Assembly: GCA_022059125.1 (NCBI GenBank)
Contig: JAEUWY010000023.1
Coordinates: 682,001 to 746,000 of the forward strand
From: Corynespora cassiicola
Lineage: Eukaryota > Ascomycota > Dothideomycetes > Pleosporales > Corynesporascaceae
DNA length: 64,000 nucleotides
Direction of reading: 5' to 3'
The position numbers and the translations under genes are program-made. Shown one piece after another: positions 16,542 to 28,317 of the stretch. The notes below the pieces were generated by a model. That model did not search any database. It worked only from the letters and a program-made list of their open reading frames with translations, and was not told the origin of the DNA. Numbering within the stretch: position 1 is the stretch's first letter; every line of letters starts with the position of its first letter.

Positions 16542-17011
16542 CCTGGCGACGTTCTTCTATTGCTTTGATGGTAGCTTGACTTTGGTGTGATGGTGGCCGC
16601 GAAAAATGACCAAATTGCAGGAAATAGGAATAAATGGCAGTTGAGATGGTATATATGTAGAAAGAATCAAGGCTGATATAGCAGCAAGAGCAGGCGCTGT
16701 GTCGTGGAGGAGGCGTGGAGGAGGCAGAAGTCGAGGAGCTGGATGTCGGAGGTGAAGTTCGAAAGTCCGCTCGTGCTGCTTTACCGCCTGCCGGATCCGG
16801 TGCCTGCGCTTAGTCACCACCCATCGTGTTGCCTCGCAAGGCTGCACTTATCAACTGTACCTACCTAGGTAAGTACTTATACTATATTGTTAGGTGATCG
16901 CATACAATAATAAGCGCGATTGGGCAATCGTATCGGTCGAAATACAAATCAATTGTCAATCTATTCACGCGCACAACCTATCAATACAAAATCCGACCCC
17001 AACGCCTTCAT
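16542..17011. other. Intergenic: RPB11 promoter region and Pan1 3' region
   Basis: No gene seen. It contains the perfect palindrome TACCTAGGTA at 16862-16871. Confidence 0.55.
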
Positions 17012-20000
17012 CTACAGTACGCGACCTGCCGTTGGTGCCTGGCTCCTGTCCTTTGTCTCCACTTTCCTCAATCCCTTGCCCTGCTGAATCTGGCTTAACA
17101 ATGCACCGCGGTCATTACCACCGCCGCCGCCGAATGATGGCATAGGCGGAGGAGGAGGGGGACCTCCAGCAGGCGGCGGCGGAGGACCAGGGGGTGGTGG
17201 GGGTGCTCCGCTCGATGGCATGGGCGGTGGTGGTGGCACGCCCGCAGGAGATGTCACGGCCGGGCTCTCCGAGCGGGGGCTCTTGTTATCCATGGCGGAC
17301 AATGGACGAGGGGGAGCCATAGTACCAAACAGGATGGATGCTAGTTGCTTGGCGCCTCCCTGTGGAGCGTCGTCGTCGTCCGAAGACGAATCGTCCGAGT
17401 CGACCACCGACCAATCATCATCGTCAGGCTTGCGCTGCAAACGTGCTGGAGGACCAGTGGGCTCAGGGAGTACCGTCCTGGTGGCATTCTCTTGTGTCAG
17501 ACGGTGGAAGGGGTTGGTGGATACTTCACCTGCGCTGCTTGCGGGCGGGGGGGTGGAAATGGGGTTATTCTCCTGGCTGGACATGGCCATCTTCTTAAGG
17601 AATGGGTTCTTGGTCTCGGTATCGCCGAGGCCGGGGTGGGGGCTAGTGAGCGAAGATGTCGGCGGGCTGGCCATGGAAGACGGCGGAGTGCTGCTCTGTT
17701 GTGGTAGTGGAGGAGCTGCCGGTGGCATTGGTGGTGCCGGTGGTGGCGGTGCAGCCTGGCTGGGCAGTTCCTGACTTGCAGTAGGTGTGATCTCCTGAGG
17801 AGTGATGTTCTGGGGGCCTTCATCGTCAGACGAGGATTCGTCATCATCCAAGCTCTCCAGTTGCAACTGCAATTGCCGTTCACGCTCCCGCGCAGCCTCG
17901 ATCTCTGCGCGCTGAGCTGCCAATCTGCTCTCCTTCTCCTTTGCCTCCTTTTGCGCGGCCTTTTTACGACGCTTCTCTTCCTCTTTCTGAATCTTGCCTT
18001 GGCGGACTTGCTCCTCCAGAGCACGAAGCCTGGCTTGAGCCGCCTCCTGTTCCTTGAGAAGCTCGTCTTCCTGGCGCTTCTCCTCGTCCCTAGATCTGTC
18101 AGCATTGCAGTGGAAGAATGATATCCAGTACTTACTCCATGCGCATCCTCTCTGCTTCCTGAGCTTCTTGCTGTTCACGGAGAGCCTTCTCGGCAATCTC
18201 GTTCTCTGCCCTCTTAGCTTCAGCCTCAGCCTGCTTTGTGTCATGCTGAGAAACTTCAACCTTGTTCTTCCTCGATGCTGGGGGCGGAGGCGGCTTCTTG
18301 CCGCTGGCCTTGGGGGCGACAGGCGGTGCGATCGACTCCTCGTTAAGACGCTTCTGCCTCTCTTCTTCGCGTTGCCTATCCTCCTCCTCAGCTTGACGGA
18401 GCTTGTCTTCACGCTCCTTCTTCTCTCGCTCCTGGCGCTGCTCGGCACTCTCGCCAGCCTTGACAGGAGGACGCAGACCGAGAGCAGCCAGCCTTTCAGC
18501 CATGCGCTGCTCAGCCTGCTGCTTGATGAATGCGGCGCGCTCTTCAGGGGTCTTGTAGGAAGAGTAAGAACCACCAGACTTGGTACCAGTCGTCGTAGCG
18601 GGACGCGGTGGCTCGGGAGTGCGGGCGGGACTCTCGTACCGCGTCGCAGTAGAAGGGCGCTCAATCTCTTCCCCGCGAGATGATCCGTAGCGATCACGAG
18701 GTGCATCCTCCTTGCGGACGCGAGCAGAACGACTGCTTCGCTGGATATCAAAGATAAAATCCTTCACCTCGTCTTCTACACCTAGACCATCTTCCCATCT
18801 GCGTCGCTCATGTTCGCTGGTAGTGTCGTGACCGCCCTCCTTGAGACTCAACTCCAATCCCTTGGTGTATTCTCTGACACTGTCTTCGACATCGCGAATC
18901 ATACGCTCATTGTTTTCCTTCTCGGAGCGAATGCGAGAGCTCTCCTTCTCCAGACGTTCAGCAGCGGCACCCGTGTCGTCGCTGGCAGGGACTGGCTTGC
19001 CCGTGAGTGCAGCAGAGCGTGCCTGCATCATAGCTTTAGCACGGGCCTTCAGACGGTCCGCCTCAGTGATGGAGCCGCCAGGACCCGTGCCCACAATTGC
19101 GGAGGCAGACCCAGGGTGTGCTTTGGCGTCCTTGAGCCTGAACAATTCGAGTTGGGCATCCGCAATCTCGCGTTCTGTCCGGCGGACATTTGACGCCAGC
19201 TCAGGCAAACGGTCCGTCAAGTTCTGCAACTGGCGCTTGAGGGCGCGGCGCTCAGCGTCGGAGTCGGCCGATCTCAGCGATGCCTTTGGATGGGCATCAA
19301 TGTCCTCTTGGACACGGCGAATGCGGCGGTATAGATCTTCGGCATCACGGCGGTCGCGGCGATCGAGAGCATCGTCTTCATCTGCTGCGTTCTCGTCCCT
19401 AATGTCAATGGCATCGAGCAGAATCTGCTTCTCCTTGACAATCTTCCTAAGCTGCTCAATAGACAACTCATCTTGAGATCGCTCCGAGCTGGGCGACCCG
19501 GTAGTTGCGGGGGACGGAGAGCGACCGCCAGCGCCAATACGATGCCTTGCGCTCGAGCGATAGCCGACATTATCATCGTTGTTTCTGAAGACGGTAGCGT
19601 CCTTGCGACCGCCAGCGGCGGGACTGCCGGCTCGGAAGGAGTGCGACTTGAGGTAACTGACACCTGTGCGCTGAGGTTGGAGGAATGCGCCGGTATTCTT
19701 CCTCTCTTCGGCGTCGCGCGAGAGAAGGGATTTCATGGCACCAATAGAATCATTGATATTGCGCGTCGAGGGAGGAATAAGCTCAGGAGGAAGGCGGTTT
19801 GGCACAGGGTATCCGTTTAGCTTGCGGTAAATCAAATGCATGGCGACGGCAAATTCATCCAAGTTAAGACGACCACGGTCCGCAGAATCTGCCAAAGTCC
19901 AAATGCGCTCCAGGTCAGGCCGTGGGAGACCGCTCTGCCCAAAGATCTCCAACGCCTGTTCACCACTGATGTAGCCCTTGCTCAGTCCATCCCAAGCCTT

Positions 20001-21360
20001 GAAGGTGTCATCGTACAACTTCTTCTCGCCCTTGGTGATGGCCCAAGGAATGGTCGCATTGCCAGTGAGTCCAGCTGTAGTATGAGTACCACCCTCGCGT
20101 CCCGTTTGGGGCATCATGCGCTGCGCAAGAGCCTCGATGTTGGGAAGTCCAGTCGCGGGAGTGTTCACGAGACCCCACTGGCCAGGCATGCCCGTAGGCT
20201 GCGCGTTCAAGGGAGCAATGTTCATGCCAGTGGGTTGTGCGGACAGGGTCGATCCGAAGCCGGTCGGCATGGGAGGCATCGGGGGCCTGGGGCCCGTATA
20301 GCCCCCAGGCGCCTGACCAAAGCCAGTGGCCTGAGGCTGCATGCCCTGCGGTTGTCCAAAGCCGGTAGGTTGCGACACGAGTGAATTGAGGAGCTGGCTA
20401 TTCGACGCTTGCGGCTGCGGTTGCTGGATACTGGGCAAGCTCTGGGTGCTCTGGTTCAATGGCGTATCGAATTGGGGCGCGTTGCTAGCGGGGGTGGAGC
20501 GGCCCTGCGATTCATCTGCCACGTTAAAGGAAATAATATCCACCATGCTGGACACCTCATTCTTGACGCGATCTGGCAGGGCACTAGGCAGGTCCTTGCC
20601 GGTCAGCTTGAGATTACAAAGGTACATGGCGAGAGCGAATTCAGGAAACAAGAGCTGGCCAGACTTGGTCGTGTCAGATAGAGTCCTGCTGCTGTTAGCA
20701 TCAATTGGTACCCATGAAGCTCTCGACATACCAGATGTGGGCCAGAGCATCGCCAGGGAGCTTGGAGCGCATCAGGAGGTCACGCGCCTGGTCGCCCGAC
20801 AGCGCTTGACCGTTACCCGCGGCGGATTTGAACAGCTGTTCAAACTTGGCCTGGTCCTGAGCCGTTATAAACGACAATCTGATGTTGGGGATCTTGTTCG
20901 ACTTGGCGGGCACAGGCGGGGGCGCAGACTGCTGCGACGACGTAGACCGGAACGAGTCTGCCATCTGCGACGAGGTCATGCCCGTGGGCTGCGGGAGCTG
21001 CGGCGGCGCGGAGGGCTGCTGAGGTTGCTGCGGCGGCGCGCCAGTCTGGAAGGGCTGCTGCATGGGAGCTTGCTGGCCGAACTGGGCCTGCTGCTGACCT
21101 GGAAAGCCCGTGAACTGCGGTTGCTGGGGCTGCGCCGGTTGGCCATACTGCTGCTGCTGTTGCTGCGGCTGGCCCGGGAAACCCGTGAATTGAGGCTGCA
21201 GAGGGCCGCCGCCAAAGCCAGTCGGCTGCGGGCCCAATCCGCCCTGGAAGCCCTGAGGTTGCTGGCCATACTGTTGCTGCGGCTGCTGCTGCTGGCCGTA
21301 CTGCGGCTGCCCGGGTCGGGCGCTGTTGCCCCCTAAGTACGAGTTGGAGCCCGAGAACAT
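17012..21360 (-). CDS. PAN1: Actin cytoskeleton-regulatory complex protein Pan1
   Basis: Endocytic scaffold that activates Arp2/3 at cortical actin patches with End3 and Sla1. Exons 21360-20732, 20685-18136 and 18089-17012 (introns of 46 nt each) give 1,418 residues. The order is a Gln/Pro/Gly-rich N-terminus with PTGF repeats, EH domain 1 (about 160-250, split by intron 1 after AHIW), more QPTG(F/M) repeats, EH domain 2 (about 424-520, including [16 protein letters not shown]), a long coiled coil (about 610-790), a very charged KR/E region, a Pro-rich tail and a final WH2 actin-binding motif ([15 protein letters not shown]). The QxTG repeats match the target motif of Ark/Prk kinases that dissolve the complex. 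The second intron lies inside the charged coiled coil, where missed splicing would not be obvious. Confidence 0.95.
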
Positions 21361-21640
21361 GGTGGACGAGAAGGTCGAGGGCGATCAGACGACGCCGATG
21401 GCACGCATGAGGCGGTGGTATTAGGTAGGAATATGCGCGAGCAGACTCGGGGAGCTGGGGAGCTTGGGGGTGTGGAGGAGGTGGGAGTTGGGCTAGGCCT
21501 CCGTGCTGCTCCCAGCCAGTGAAATGGCGCTAACTTAGCTTCGTCATCGCCTCTCAGCCACCAACGGCCAAAGACGTCGACCACGGTCGCCCGCGCGAAC
21601 TTGGTCCTTGGACTCCCACTGCCCTGTCCTGCCCTGCACC
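21361..21640. promoter_or_regulatory. Short divergent promoter between Pan1 and the small coiled-coil gene
   Basis: Only 280 bp separate the two start codons. I see no clear TATA box. Confidence 0.45.
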
Positions 21641-21937
21641 ATGCCCGGAGATCACCAGCAAGCCGACCAGGGCGTCCAGGAGGAGCCCGACTTTGCACAG
21701 GTAAGCCTCGCCATTGTGTCCACGTTCCACCGCCGCTGACACCTGTCGCAGGCCTTCAAGGAACTGGCTAGAGGCGAGCGGGCCGCGGCTGCGCTCGAGA
21801 ACCACCTCGACTCACTGGAGAAGAAGATTGAGGAAATGCTGGCCAAGGCAGAAGAGGACGAGCGCAACATGAAGTCGCAAAAGCCATCCAATGGCGATTC
21901 GTCGGCGCCAAAGGATGAGAGGAAGAACGCGAACTGA
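21641..21937 (+). CDS. Small conserved-looking coiled-coil protein
   Basis: Two exons, 21641-21700 and 21752-21937 with a 51-nt intron (GTAAGC..CGCAG), encode 81 residues. An acidic N-terminus (QGVQEEPDFAQ) precedes a strongly amphipathic helix with leucine and glutamate heptads (LARGERAAAALENHLDSLEKK...), then a polar Ser/Lys tail. No signal peptide or membrane segment is present. I do not recognise the family. Support comes from the clean splice junction, the uninterrupted helix across it, and the 280-bp divergent spacing from Pan1. It may be an adaptor or subunit of a larger complex, but no function can be assigned. Confidence 0.72.
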
Positions 21938-22128
21938 ACGCCATTCGGAACATTCCGCCACGCGGCAAGCAGCTTGACAGTCGACACATGATTTACGAAA
22001 GACAAGCAAAAACAATAAGGGCGCCTAGATGGACTAGAAGGTTCGGAGTTGGTGGGAGTGTCGTGGCACGTTTCTCATTGTCAATATCCCATTCCGAGAG
22101 CTCTGCGAAGGGCATGGGCGGATATCTA

Positions 22129-23353
22129 CTAAATGCCTCCAACGGTCGAGGGTTTGTCCTTTGCGCCATCGACCTTGAAGACTTCCTCCAAGCGGAACAC
22201 TCCGTTGCTGTCCTTTTCTACCACGCCCACCTCGGTGATGATGCCGTCGATGAGCTCAGCAGGAGTCACATCGAAGGCGGGGTTCCACACCCCTATGCCA
22301 TTCGCAGCGATGCTGATCGTCTCGACCACACCCAGATCCAGCGTGACGCCGTCGTGTCGCGGCCCCTTGACCAACGTCACCTCCTTGCCTGGCCGCTCCT
22401 CGATAACGATATCATTGCCCGTCTTGGTACTGAGGTCAATGGTCGTTCTGGGCGCAGCAACGAGGAACTTGACACCGTGGTGCTTTGCCAGGATAGCTAA
22501 CGAATAGGTTCCGATCTTGTTCGCCGTGTCTCCGTTGGCAGCAACACGGTCTGCGCCAACGACGATGCCGGCAATGTTCTCGGTTGGGCCCCTCAGACGC
22601 AGCAGAGCTGCAGCCATGGAGTCGGTGATCAGGGTAGCAGGTATCTGGTCGTGGACCAGCTCAAAGGCCGTCAGTCGAGACCCCTGGTTGTATGGGCGCG
22701 TCTCGGAGCAGAAGGCGTGCTTCAATGCGCCTTTGGCGTGCAGTGAGCGGATCACACCAAGGGCCGTACCGTATCCGGCCGTGGCAAGAGATCTATATTC
22801 CTCAGCACCAGCACAATCCTCACAGGCAAAAGCCTTACCCAGTGTTGCAGTGGGTCAGCATACTGACTGGGCCCTTCTTGCCTGCCTCGGTCTTGCTCAC
22901 GATCCACTCGGCACCATGCTTTCCAATATTCTCGTTGTCGCTCACGTCGTCGACAAGCATCTTCTCAGCTGCCGCTACGTATGCCTCCCGCACGCTCTCG
23001 CCGGTCGCTCCATTTTGTGCTGCAGCTTCGTCGGTGACCTTTCGCAGCTTGCCCGCGGCGTCTGCGAGATTGACGGCAGTGGGTCGGCTAGTGACTAGGT
23101 AGTCGAGCTTCTCGATGGTGAAAACCTTGACTTCCTCGGCCTCGGGCGACAACTTCATGTTGACAAGCTCGACGGCAAGCGCCAGGGCGGCTACAATGGC
23201 AATGGCGGGCGCGCCCCGCGTGCGCATCTCCTTGATGGCATGCCATGCGTCAGTGCTCGAGTAAATGTGGTCGTATTCCTCGGCATGGGGCAGCTTGAGC
23301 TGGTCCAGAATTTCCAGCTGGCCTCTGGAATACTTGATGGCTTGCAGCACCAT
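22129..23353 (-). CDS. MRI1: Methylthioribose-1-phosphate isomerase (methionine salvage)
   Basis: Converts 5-methylthioribose 1-phosphate to 5-methylthioribulose 1-phosphate in the cytosol. Exons 23353-22839 and 22792-22129 around a 46-nt intron give 392 residues, normal for eukaryotic MtnA/Mri1 (eIF2B-alpha-like fold). The N-terminal [13 protein letters not shown] segment is the phosphate-binding motif. The catalytic cysteine is in LTHCNTG, immediately before the splice, continuing [17 protein letters not shown]. The catalytic aspartate lies in [20 protein letters not shown]. The neighbours on both sides are unrelated housekeeping genes; the upstream 466 bp is shared with an aldo/keto reductase transcribed the other way. 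Confidence 0.95.
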
Positions 23354-23819
23354 GGTGAGCGTCGGCTTGTGGATTTTGGCGGTGCAAATGCAAAAAAGTT
23401 GGAGTTGGGTCGCAAATGCCCGATCTAAGCTGACGCCACACCACGTGAATGCGGGACAGTTAAGCCTGCGGGCAGGGATGGCACGGGGCAATGGCGGGGT
23501 GTCACTGAATGTGTACTGTATGCGGACTGGCGACATGCGACCGGCAACGAGCTGGTGCGCCAACAGAGACGGCCGCCATTCGAGGACGCGGGAATAGAGC
23601 CGCAGCCACGCGATGCTCCGGCAGACGCAGGAATCCTCGCTCCAAGCTCTTGTCCACGATGCAAGCCACCGGCCCGGACAGGCTTGGGAAGGTTCGATCA
23701 AAGGCTGCAAGACACTGACATCACCATTCAGCGGCCAGCATGCCCTTTAACTTTGTAGCCGCCCGCCAGCTACCTGGTACGCTGTTGCGTTCTCACCACA
23801 CCGTCCCAGCCGATCTTGT
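23354..23819. promoter_or_regulatory. Divergent promoter of MRI1 and the aldo/keto reductase
   Basis: 466 bp between outward-facing start codons. No motif could be assigned with confidence. Confidence 0.4.
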
Positions 23820-24752
23820 ATGTCGAGATTAGCGAACATGGCTTCCAAACTTAGCATCACCTCCACCGTCGCTCTCCCCAACTCCTCCCACCACATCCCG
23901 CGCCTCGGCTTCGGAGTCTACCAGTCGCCCCCGCCAACCTGCGTCAACTCGTGCCTGAAGGCCTTCAAGGCAGGCTACCGCCATGTCGACACGGCCCAAT
24001 ACTACGCGAACGAGACGTCTGTCGGCCGCGCCGTGCGCGAGTCTAAGATTCCGCGCTCCGAGCTCTTCATCACCACCAAGATCCTGAATCCAGGCAATGA
24101 CGTCGACTCGACGCACAAGAAAATTATCGAGAGCGTGAAGCACCTCGACGACCGCGACGAGGGCTATGTGGACCTGTTCCTGATCCACAGTCCCAATGGC
24201 GGCAAGGAGAGCCGGCGGCTGATGTGGCTGGCGCTTGAGCGCGCAAAGACCGAAGGCAAGGTGCGCGATATTGGGGTTAGCAATTATGGCAGTGGGCACA
24301 TTGAGGAGATCAAAACGTTTGGAAATGTCTGGCCGCCTGCGGTGAACCAGATCGAGGTACGTTACCACATCACTGCCCTCCCGTGATAGCATCATGGTCT
24401 AACACACACACCGCAGCTTCACCCCTGGTGCCAGCAGCGCGAAATCGTAAAATACTGCGCCGACAACAACATCGTCATAGAGGCCTACTGCCCGCTCGTC
24501 CGCAACCAAAAGGCCCACGACAAGACCCTGGTCGCCGTCGCCGAGAAGCACAAGAAGACGACCAACCAGGTCCTGGTCAGGTACTGTCTGCAGAAGAATT
24601 GGGTGCCGCTACCCAAGAGCGACACCCCGGCCCGTATTGTGGGCAATGCCGATGTGTACGGGTTCGAGTTGGATGAGGAGGATATGCAGGGTTTGGATGG
24701 GCTCGATAGGGGAAAGGAGGGGGCGATTGTGCAGGCGGTTAGTAATTCCTAG
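23820..24752 (+). CDS. Aldo/keto reductase (AKR superfamily)
   Basis: NADPH-dependent carbonyl reductase with a TIM-barrel fold. Exons 23820-24356 and 24417-24752 (60-nt intron) give 290 residues. The tetrad residues are visible: Asp and Tyr in HVDTAQYYANE, Lys in FITTKI, His in LFLIHSP. Cofactor-side motifs include IGVSNYGSGH, AVNQIE-LHPW across the splice and LPKSDTPARI (the nicotinamide-phosphate-binding loop). A second ATG six codons in is equally possible as a start. Similar fungal enzymes reduce sugar aldehydes, D-galacturonate products or methylglyoxal; the sequence does not tell which. Confidence 0.92.
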
Positions 24753-25012
24753 AGTTGGGAGGGGTCGTTTAGATAAGACACGGGCCCCGATTGCCCATTA
24801 CCGGAAAGAAAGCAATTGCAGTAAGAGAGCTTTGATACATGTGCAAGTCGTGGGGTGGATTGGTAACACGGAAAGGAAGAGAACTTGTACAGCAGTACCA
24901 GTCCAGTAATCCACGAAAAAAAAAAAAAAGCTTGAACACACAACCTACGAAGCCGTCGATCACTATGCCCCTCGCTCGCGTTCTAATGATGATGTAAGTT
25001 GGAAAAAACTGT

Positions 25013-25020
25013 AAAAAAAA
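25013..25020 (-). terminator. Oligo-T Pol III terminator of the tRNA gene
   Basis: Eight A on the plus strand are eight T on the transcribed-sense minus strand, 10 nt beyond the tRNA 3' end, as expected for RNA polymerase III. Confidence 0.75.
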
Positions 25021-25030
25021 GAAATTAATC

Positions 25031-25115
25031 AGGTCGTGCCCGGAATCGAACCGGGGTTGCCGGAATGTCCTGAGGTGATCAGAATCCGGAGTGATAACCG
25101 CTACACTACACAACC
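25031..25115 (-). tRNA. tRNA-Gln (anticodon CUG) with a 13-nt intron
   Basis: Folded by hand on the minus strand. The acceptor arms GGTTGTG and CACGACC pair over seven positions (one G-T), with discriminator T. The T arm is CCCGG-TTCGATT-CCGGG. The anticodon stem CCGGA/TCCGG encloses 20 nt, seven for the loop with CTG and 13 for an intron after the base 3' of the anticodon, the standard position. The mature length would be 72 nt. The B box GGTTCGATTCC and the downstream oligo-T support a functional gene. Confidence 0.93.
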
Positions 25116-25686
25116 GTTGAATTGGTTGTTGGATGAAGTTTTGGAGTTTAAAAAAATATAAAAAGACAATTTTATGACACAGGCAGGCACTTCGCATGCA
25201 TCTCATGATGGGTTCTTGCTGTTGCGAAATTTTCCTTCTGTGGCGCGGCAAGTGAAAGTTGAAACCGCGGGGTTGCATGGTGGGGTGGGTGGGGGTGGGG
25301 GTGCAGATGCGCGACATAGCATCGTAGCGGGTGGACGCGAAGAATTGCAGAGTGCGACTTGGTTGAAGGAACCAACAGGTCTTTGTTCTCAATCGACTAA
25401 GCGCGCAGAGATCCGCTCTATTGTTTGTGTGAGATACGTGTAGTGCTCTGCTCACTTCCGCTTTTGCTCGATTTTGATTGCGGTCTCCTTCGTACTTTAT
25501 CCCTGTGCATTCTATCTCCCTGATCATCTGCCCTCCATCTTTGTCTCCCACTCACCCACTCACCTTTTAGGTAATGTAAACAGTTGAAAAAGGGGAAATT
25601 TTAAGAAAATATATTATATTTTTATATCAAAGACTATATAAGGTTGGAAGGAAGGTATTTGGAATTTTGAGGCAGCGGGAGTCAAC
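25116..25686. other. Intergenic, increasingly AT-rich
   Basis: Nothing recognisable. From about 25,550 base composition turns clearly AT-rich and marks the left edge of the accessory block. Confidence 0.5.
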
Positions 25687-26406
25687 TTAAGTTCTTTTCA
25701 AATAGACGAAGAAAGGCTCCACCCAGGCAAGGTCTTGAGGAACGAGCTCCTCCTCGAGTGACTTATCGCCAGTTCGTATGGCTTTGCACCGACCGTTGAA
25801 GACCTTCATCCAGCGGATGTAGTTCCTTTTCTCTTCGTCAACGATCTGCCCATACGTCGAGTTGCAAATATCAAGGAACTCCTGGACCGCGTTCATGTCT
25901 ACCGGCCTGTCTTGGGTCTTGAATTTCTGCAAGATGCTTACCATATCTTCGGCTAGGTTAGCCTTGAACCGTACAAAGCCGGCCTCCAGGACGTTGATAG
26001 ACTCCTTAGTAATGGCACTCCACTCCTCAATTTCTTCAGCGATGAACTTTATTTGGCTCTTGCTGGGAAACATAACAGCGTGCGCCGCGCGATAGCGCGC
26101 CAAGACATTGAGCAAAACATTGTAGCCTTCCCAAGTGTGCTTCAGGATGTAAGGCATCTCGCTCGGTAAGGTTCCGACTCGAGGTTCACCGACTGCATGT
26201 GTAATGTAGGGGAATCGATGATCAATGTCTGGAAGCTTTTCGACGTAATCCCTATGCCTACTTCGTGCTTCTGCTTTCTCGCATGCTCGATCCCATTCCT
26301 CGCATGTGTATCCATCAGGAATTGAGATTACCACCTTCTTTCTGTGGAAATAAACAATTTCGCGTATGAGCCCCATGGTAGCTTTGTGGGTTCTCTTCAG
26401 GACCAT
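25687..26406 (-). CDS. Hypothetical protein, orphan
   Basis: Single open frame of 239 residues from ATG at 26406. A basic N-terminus (VLKRTHKATMG) is followed by mostly helical, Trp-, Arg- and Glu-rich sequence; no signal peptide, membrane segment or recognisable motif. Length, balanced composition and lack of low-complexity favour a real gene in otherwise AT-rich DNA. A second ATG ten codons downstream is possible as start. It lies between the tRNA and the NRPS cluster. No function can be proposed; it might be lineage-specific or a remnant of a larger gene. Confidence 0.55.
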   Translation of the reverse strand: MVLKRTHKATMGLIREIVYFHRKKVVISIPDGYTCEEWDRACEKAEARSRHRDYVEKLPDIDHRFPYITHAVGEPRVGTLPSEMPYILKHTWEGYNVLLNVLARYRAAHAVMFPSKSQIKFIAEEIEEWSAITKESINVLEAGFVRFKANLAEDMVSILQKFKTQDRPVDMNAVQEFLDICNSTYGQIVDEEKRNYIRWMKVFNGRCKAIRTGDKSLEEELVPQDLAWVEPFFVYLKRT

Positions 26407-27233
26407 TTTCAGTAAATTTATTTGTAGTAAGAGTGTTTAGATACTGTAAAGTATAGTAGTGCTTAGCAAAGGTTGCTATCGACCTGAGATTTATGTGTAG
26501 ATAATAACCTACGGATATTTATAAAGCACGCCTTTGAAAGTATTAAAAGTGTACAATAGTGGCAATCTGATATAGTTTTAGTAGATGGCGTATGATTAAG
26601 CCTTCCAAGAAATCATAATGATGTTACAATGATCTGCGGCCTGAACGGCGTCAACCCAAGTGCAAGCATCTCTCTAACAACTAATACCTGGATAATACAT
26701 GAGGCTTTAGTACTCCATATTGGTCTTTTTGATGATTAAATAAAAGCTTCGAGCATGGAAGCGCAACATAGGATCAAGAGTAATCTCTTATTCGATTGTG
26801 ATTAGACATGTACTGTAAGTACTTTATCCTAAAATACATACACTGCTAACTGTTATAAAAAAGAGACTAGCTGTACTGAGAGCCTAGATTCCCTAAATAT
26901 GTGCATTGTGCTAAATAAATTAATGAACAGAGAATTCGCCCGATTAGACAAGATGGAACACAGTGTCGAAGAAGAGAGTCCTGTCTGGCACTAAGATGTC
27001 CACATGTTCCACTCCCCGACCAGTGCTAAAATTGCAAACTTCATTTTGTTCAATATTCCGTGGATTACTATTACTCTCATTCTAACTCCTATTCTGCCTA
27101 GAATTAACATCCGGACTTCTTAGCCTTTTTTTTCTCTTCAGTGCTCCGCAATTTTCTCGTTTTAAAGCTTTATGTTTTATCTCGAAAAAAATAACTATAG
27201 TTTCTCTATGTATAGGTCCCAGAATCGTAAACT
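26407..27233. other. AT-rich intergenic region
   Basis: About 0.8 kb of AT-rich DNA without a supported frame. It could be the remains of an inactivated repeat, but I recognise no element. Confidence 0.45.
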
Positions 27234-27794
27234 TTACCTCATCCTGTTACGATTTAGATACTCTTCATACAACCAAGTCTTCCAATTTTTCTTTTGCTTC
27301 ACAATTCTCTCGTTTTGGGCTCTACACTTTATCTCGGATAATATCTCCGTACTTTCCTGGTGTATGGACTGCAGAATCGCAAAGGTCATCTCACCCTGTT
27401 CCAATTCCAACTCCCTGTCCTCCAAAAACCCTTCCACTCTTTCTTTTGCGCCATCTCGATCAATACCTGTCAACTCAGTGATCATGTTGACCATAGCATC
27501 GATATTATCATGCATGATGTTTATAGCAACTCTCGTTTGATTGTTTCTATCCCTAATCCCAAATGATTTTTTATCCAGGCGCCTACCAAAAAGGCAAAAT
27601 TTGGCAGATTTGGAGCCAATTTGGCACAGATTCACCCCATCGCGGTAAGCCTTGACTTTCTTATTCAACTTTGCTAAAGCCGCATCGTTTTGCGCGCTAT
27701 TCTCATATGCAGTGTTCCAGGCAGTTTTCAGAATTGAAGACGATGCTTTATCTAACGGGACAGCTGCTGGGTTAGATTGATGGTTGGCTGCCAT
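27234..27794 (-). CDS. Hypothetical helical protein, orphan
   Basis: Open frame of 186 residues from ATG at 27794. Sequence is hydrophilic and helical: an Ala/Asn/Lys N-terminal third, a middle (NQTRVAINIMHDNIDAMVNM) and a charged C-terminal part (ELELEQGEMTFAILQSIHQ, then a Lys/Arg-rich end). No signal peptide or membrane segment. The pattern loosely resembles helical N-terminal regions of fungal NLR/STAND-type proteins, but no nucleotide-binding domain follows, so that is only an impression. It stands alone in AT-rich DNA, and codon use is more AT-rich than in the housekeeping genes to the left. Confidence 0.5.
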   Translation of the reverse strand: MAANHQSNPAAVPLDKASSSILKTAWNTAYENSAQNDAALAKLNKKVKAYRDGVNLCQIGSKSAKFCLFGRRLDKKSFGIRDRNNQTRVAINIMHDNIDAMVNMITELTGIDRDGAKERVEGFLEDRELELEQGEMTFAILQSIHQESTEILSEIKCRAQNERIVKQKKNWKTWLYEEYLNRNRMR

Positions 27795-28317
27795 TGCATT
27801 CGTCGTGGTCGCGGATGTGAAAATTGAGATAAATTCTTAGAGTTACTGATTCTATAACAGGTATCCTGACTAGTGATTTCGATGTGGAATGGAAATTGAA
27901 TGCCGATCAATCACTGAGAAGCAGTTTTTTGTATACCGTAAACGAGAGTACTGTTGCATTTCAATGTTTTATCGATTGTGAGCCAGTAATGTTTTCCTCG
28001 TCTACAAATCATACATTGTTTATGATTAGGTTGCTGCATAGTAAGTGACACAAGAAAATAAGCTCTTTAACTTGTTTATGGACATATTGCCCAGCGCAAG
28101 AACAGTCATCAATTCTAATGCCTTTTCTGCTTAATATTATGTTGCACAGTTATATATTGAGTTATATTTATTAATTTAGTAGCTCTAAATAGAATTTTAT
28201 CTTACTAGACACCTAAATAGCGTTATTAGTGTTTATATACAATATTTATACATACTATTTAGTTTTAGCTTAGTAAAGCTTAAAACAGACTTCTACAGCT
28301 TTTTAGATAGAAGAGAC
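27795..28317. other. AT-rich intergenic region
   Basis: Very AT-rich, particularly 28130-28310, rich in TA dinucleotides, which would fit repeat-induced point mutation of old repeat DNA. No gene seen. Confidence 0.45.

Noticed and set aside
28130..28310. Very AT-rich stretch considered as a transposon remnant
   Set aside because: No terminal inverted repeats, target duplications or transposase-like frame could be identified by eye.
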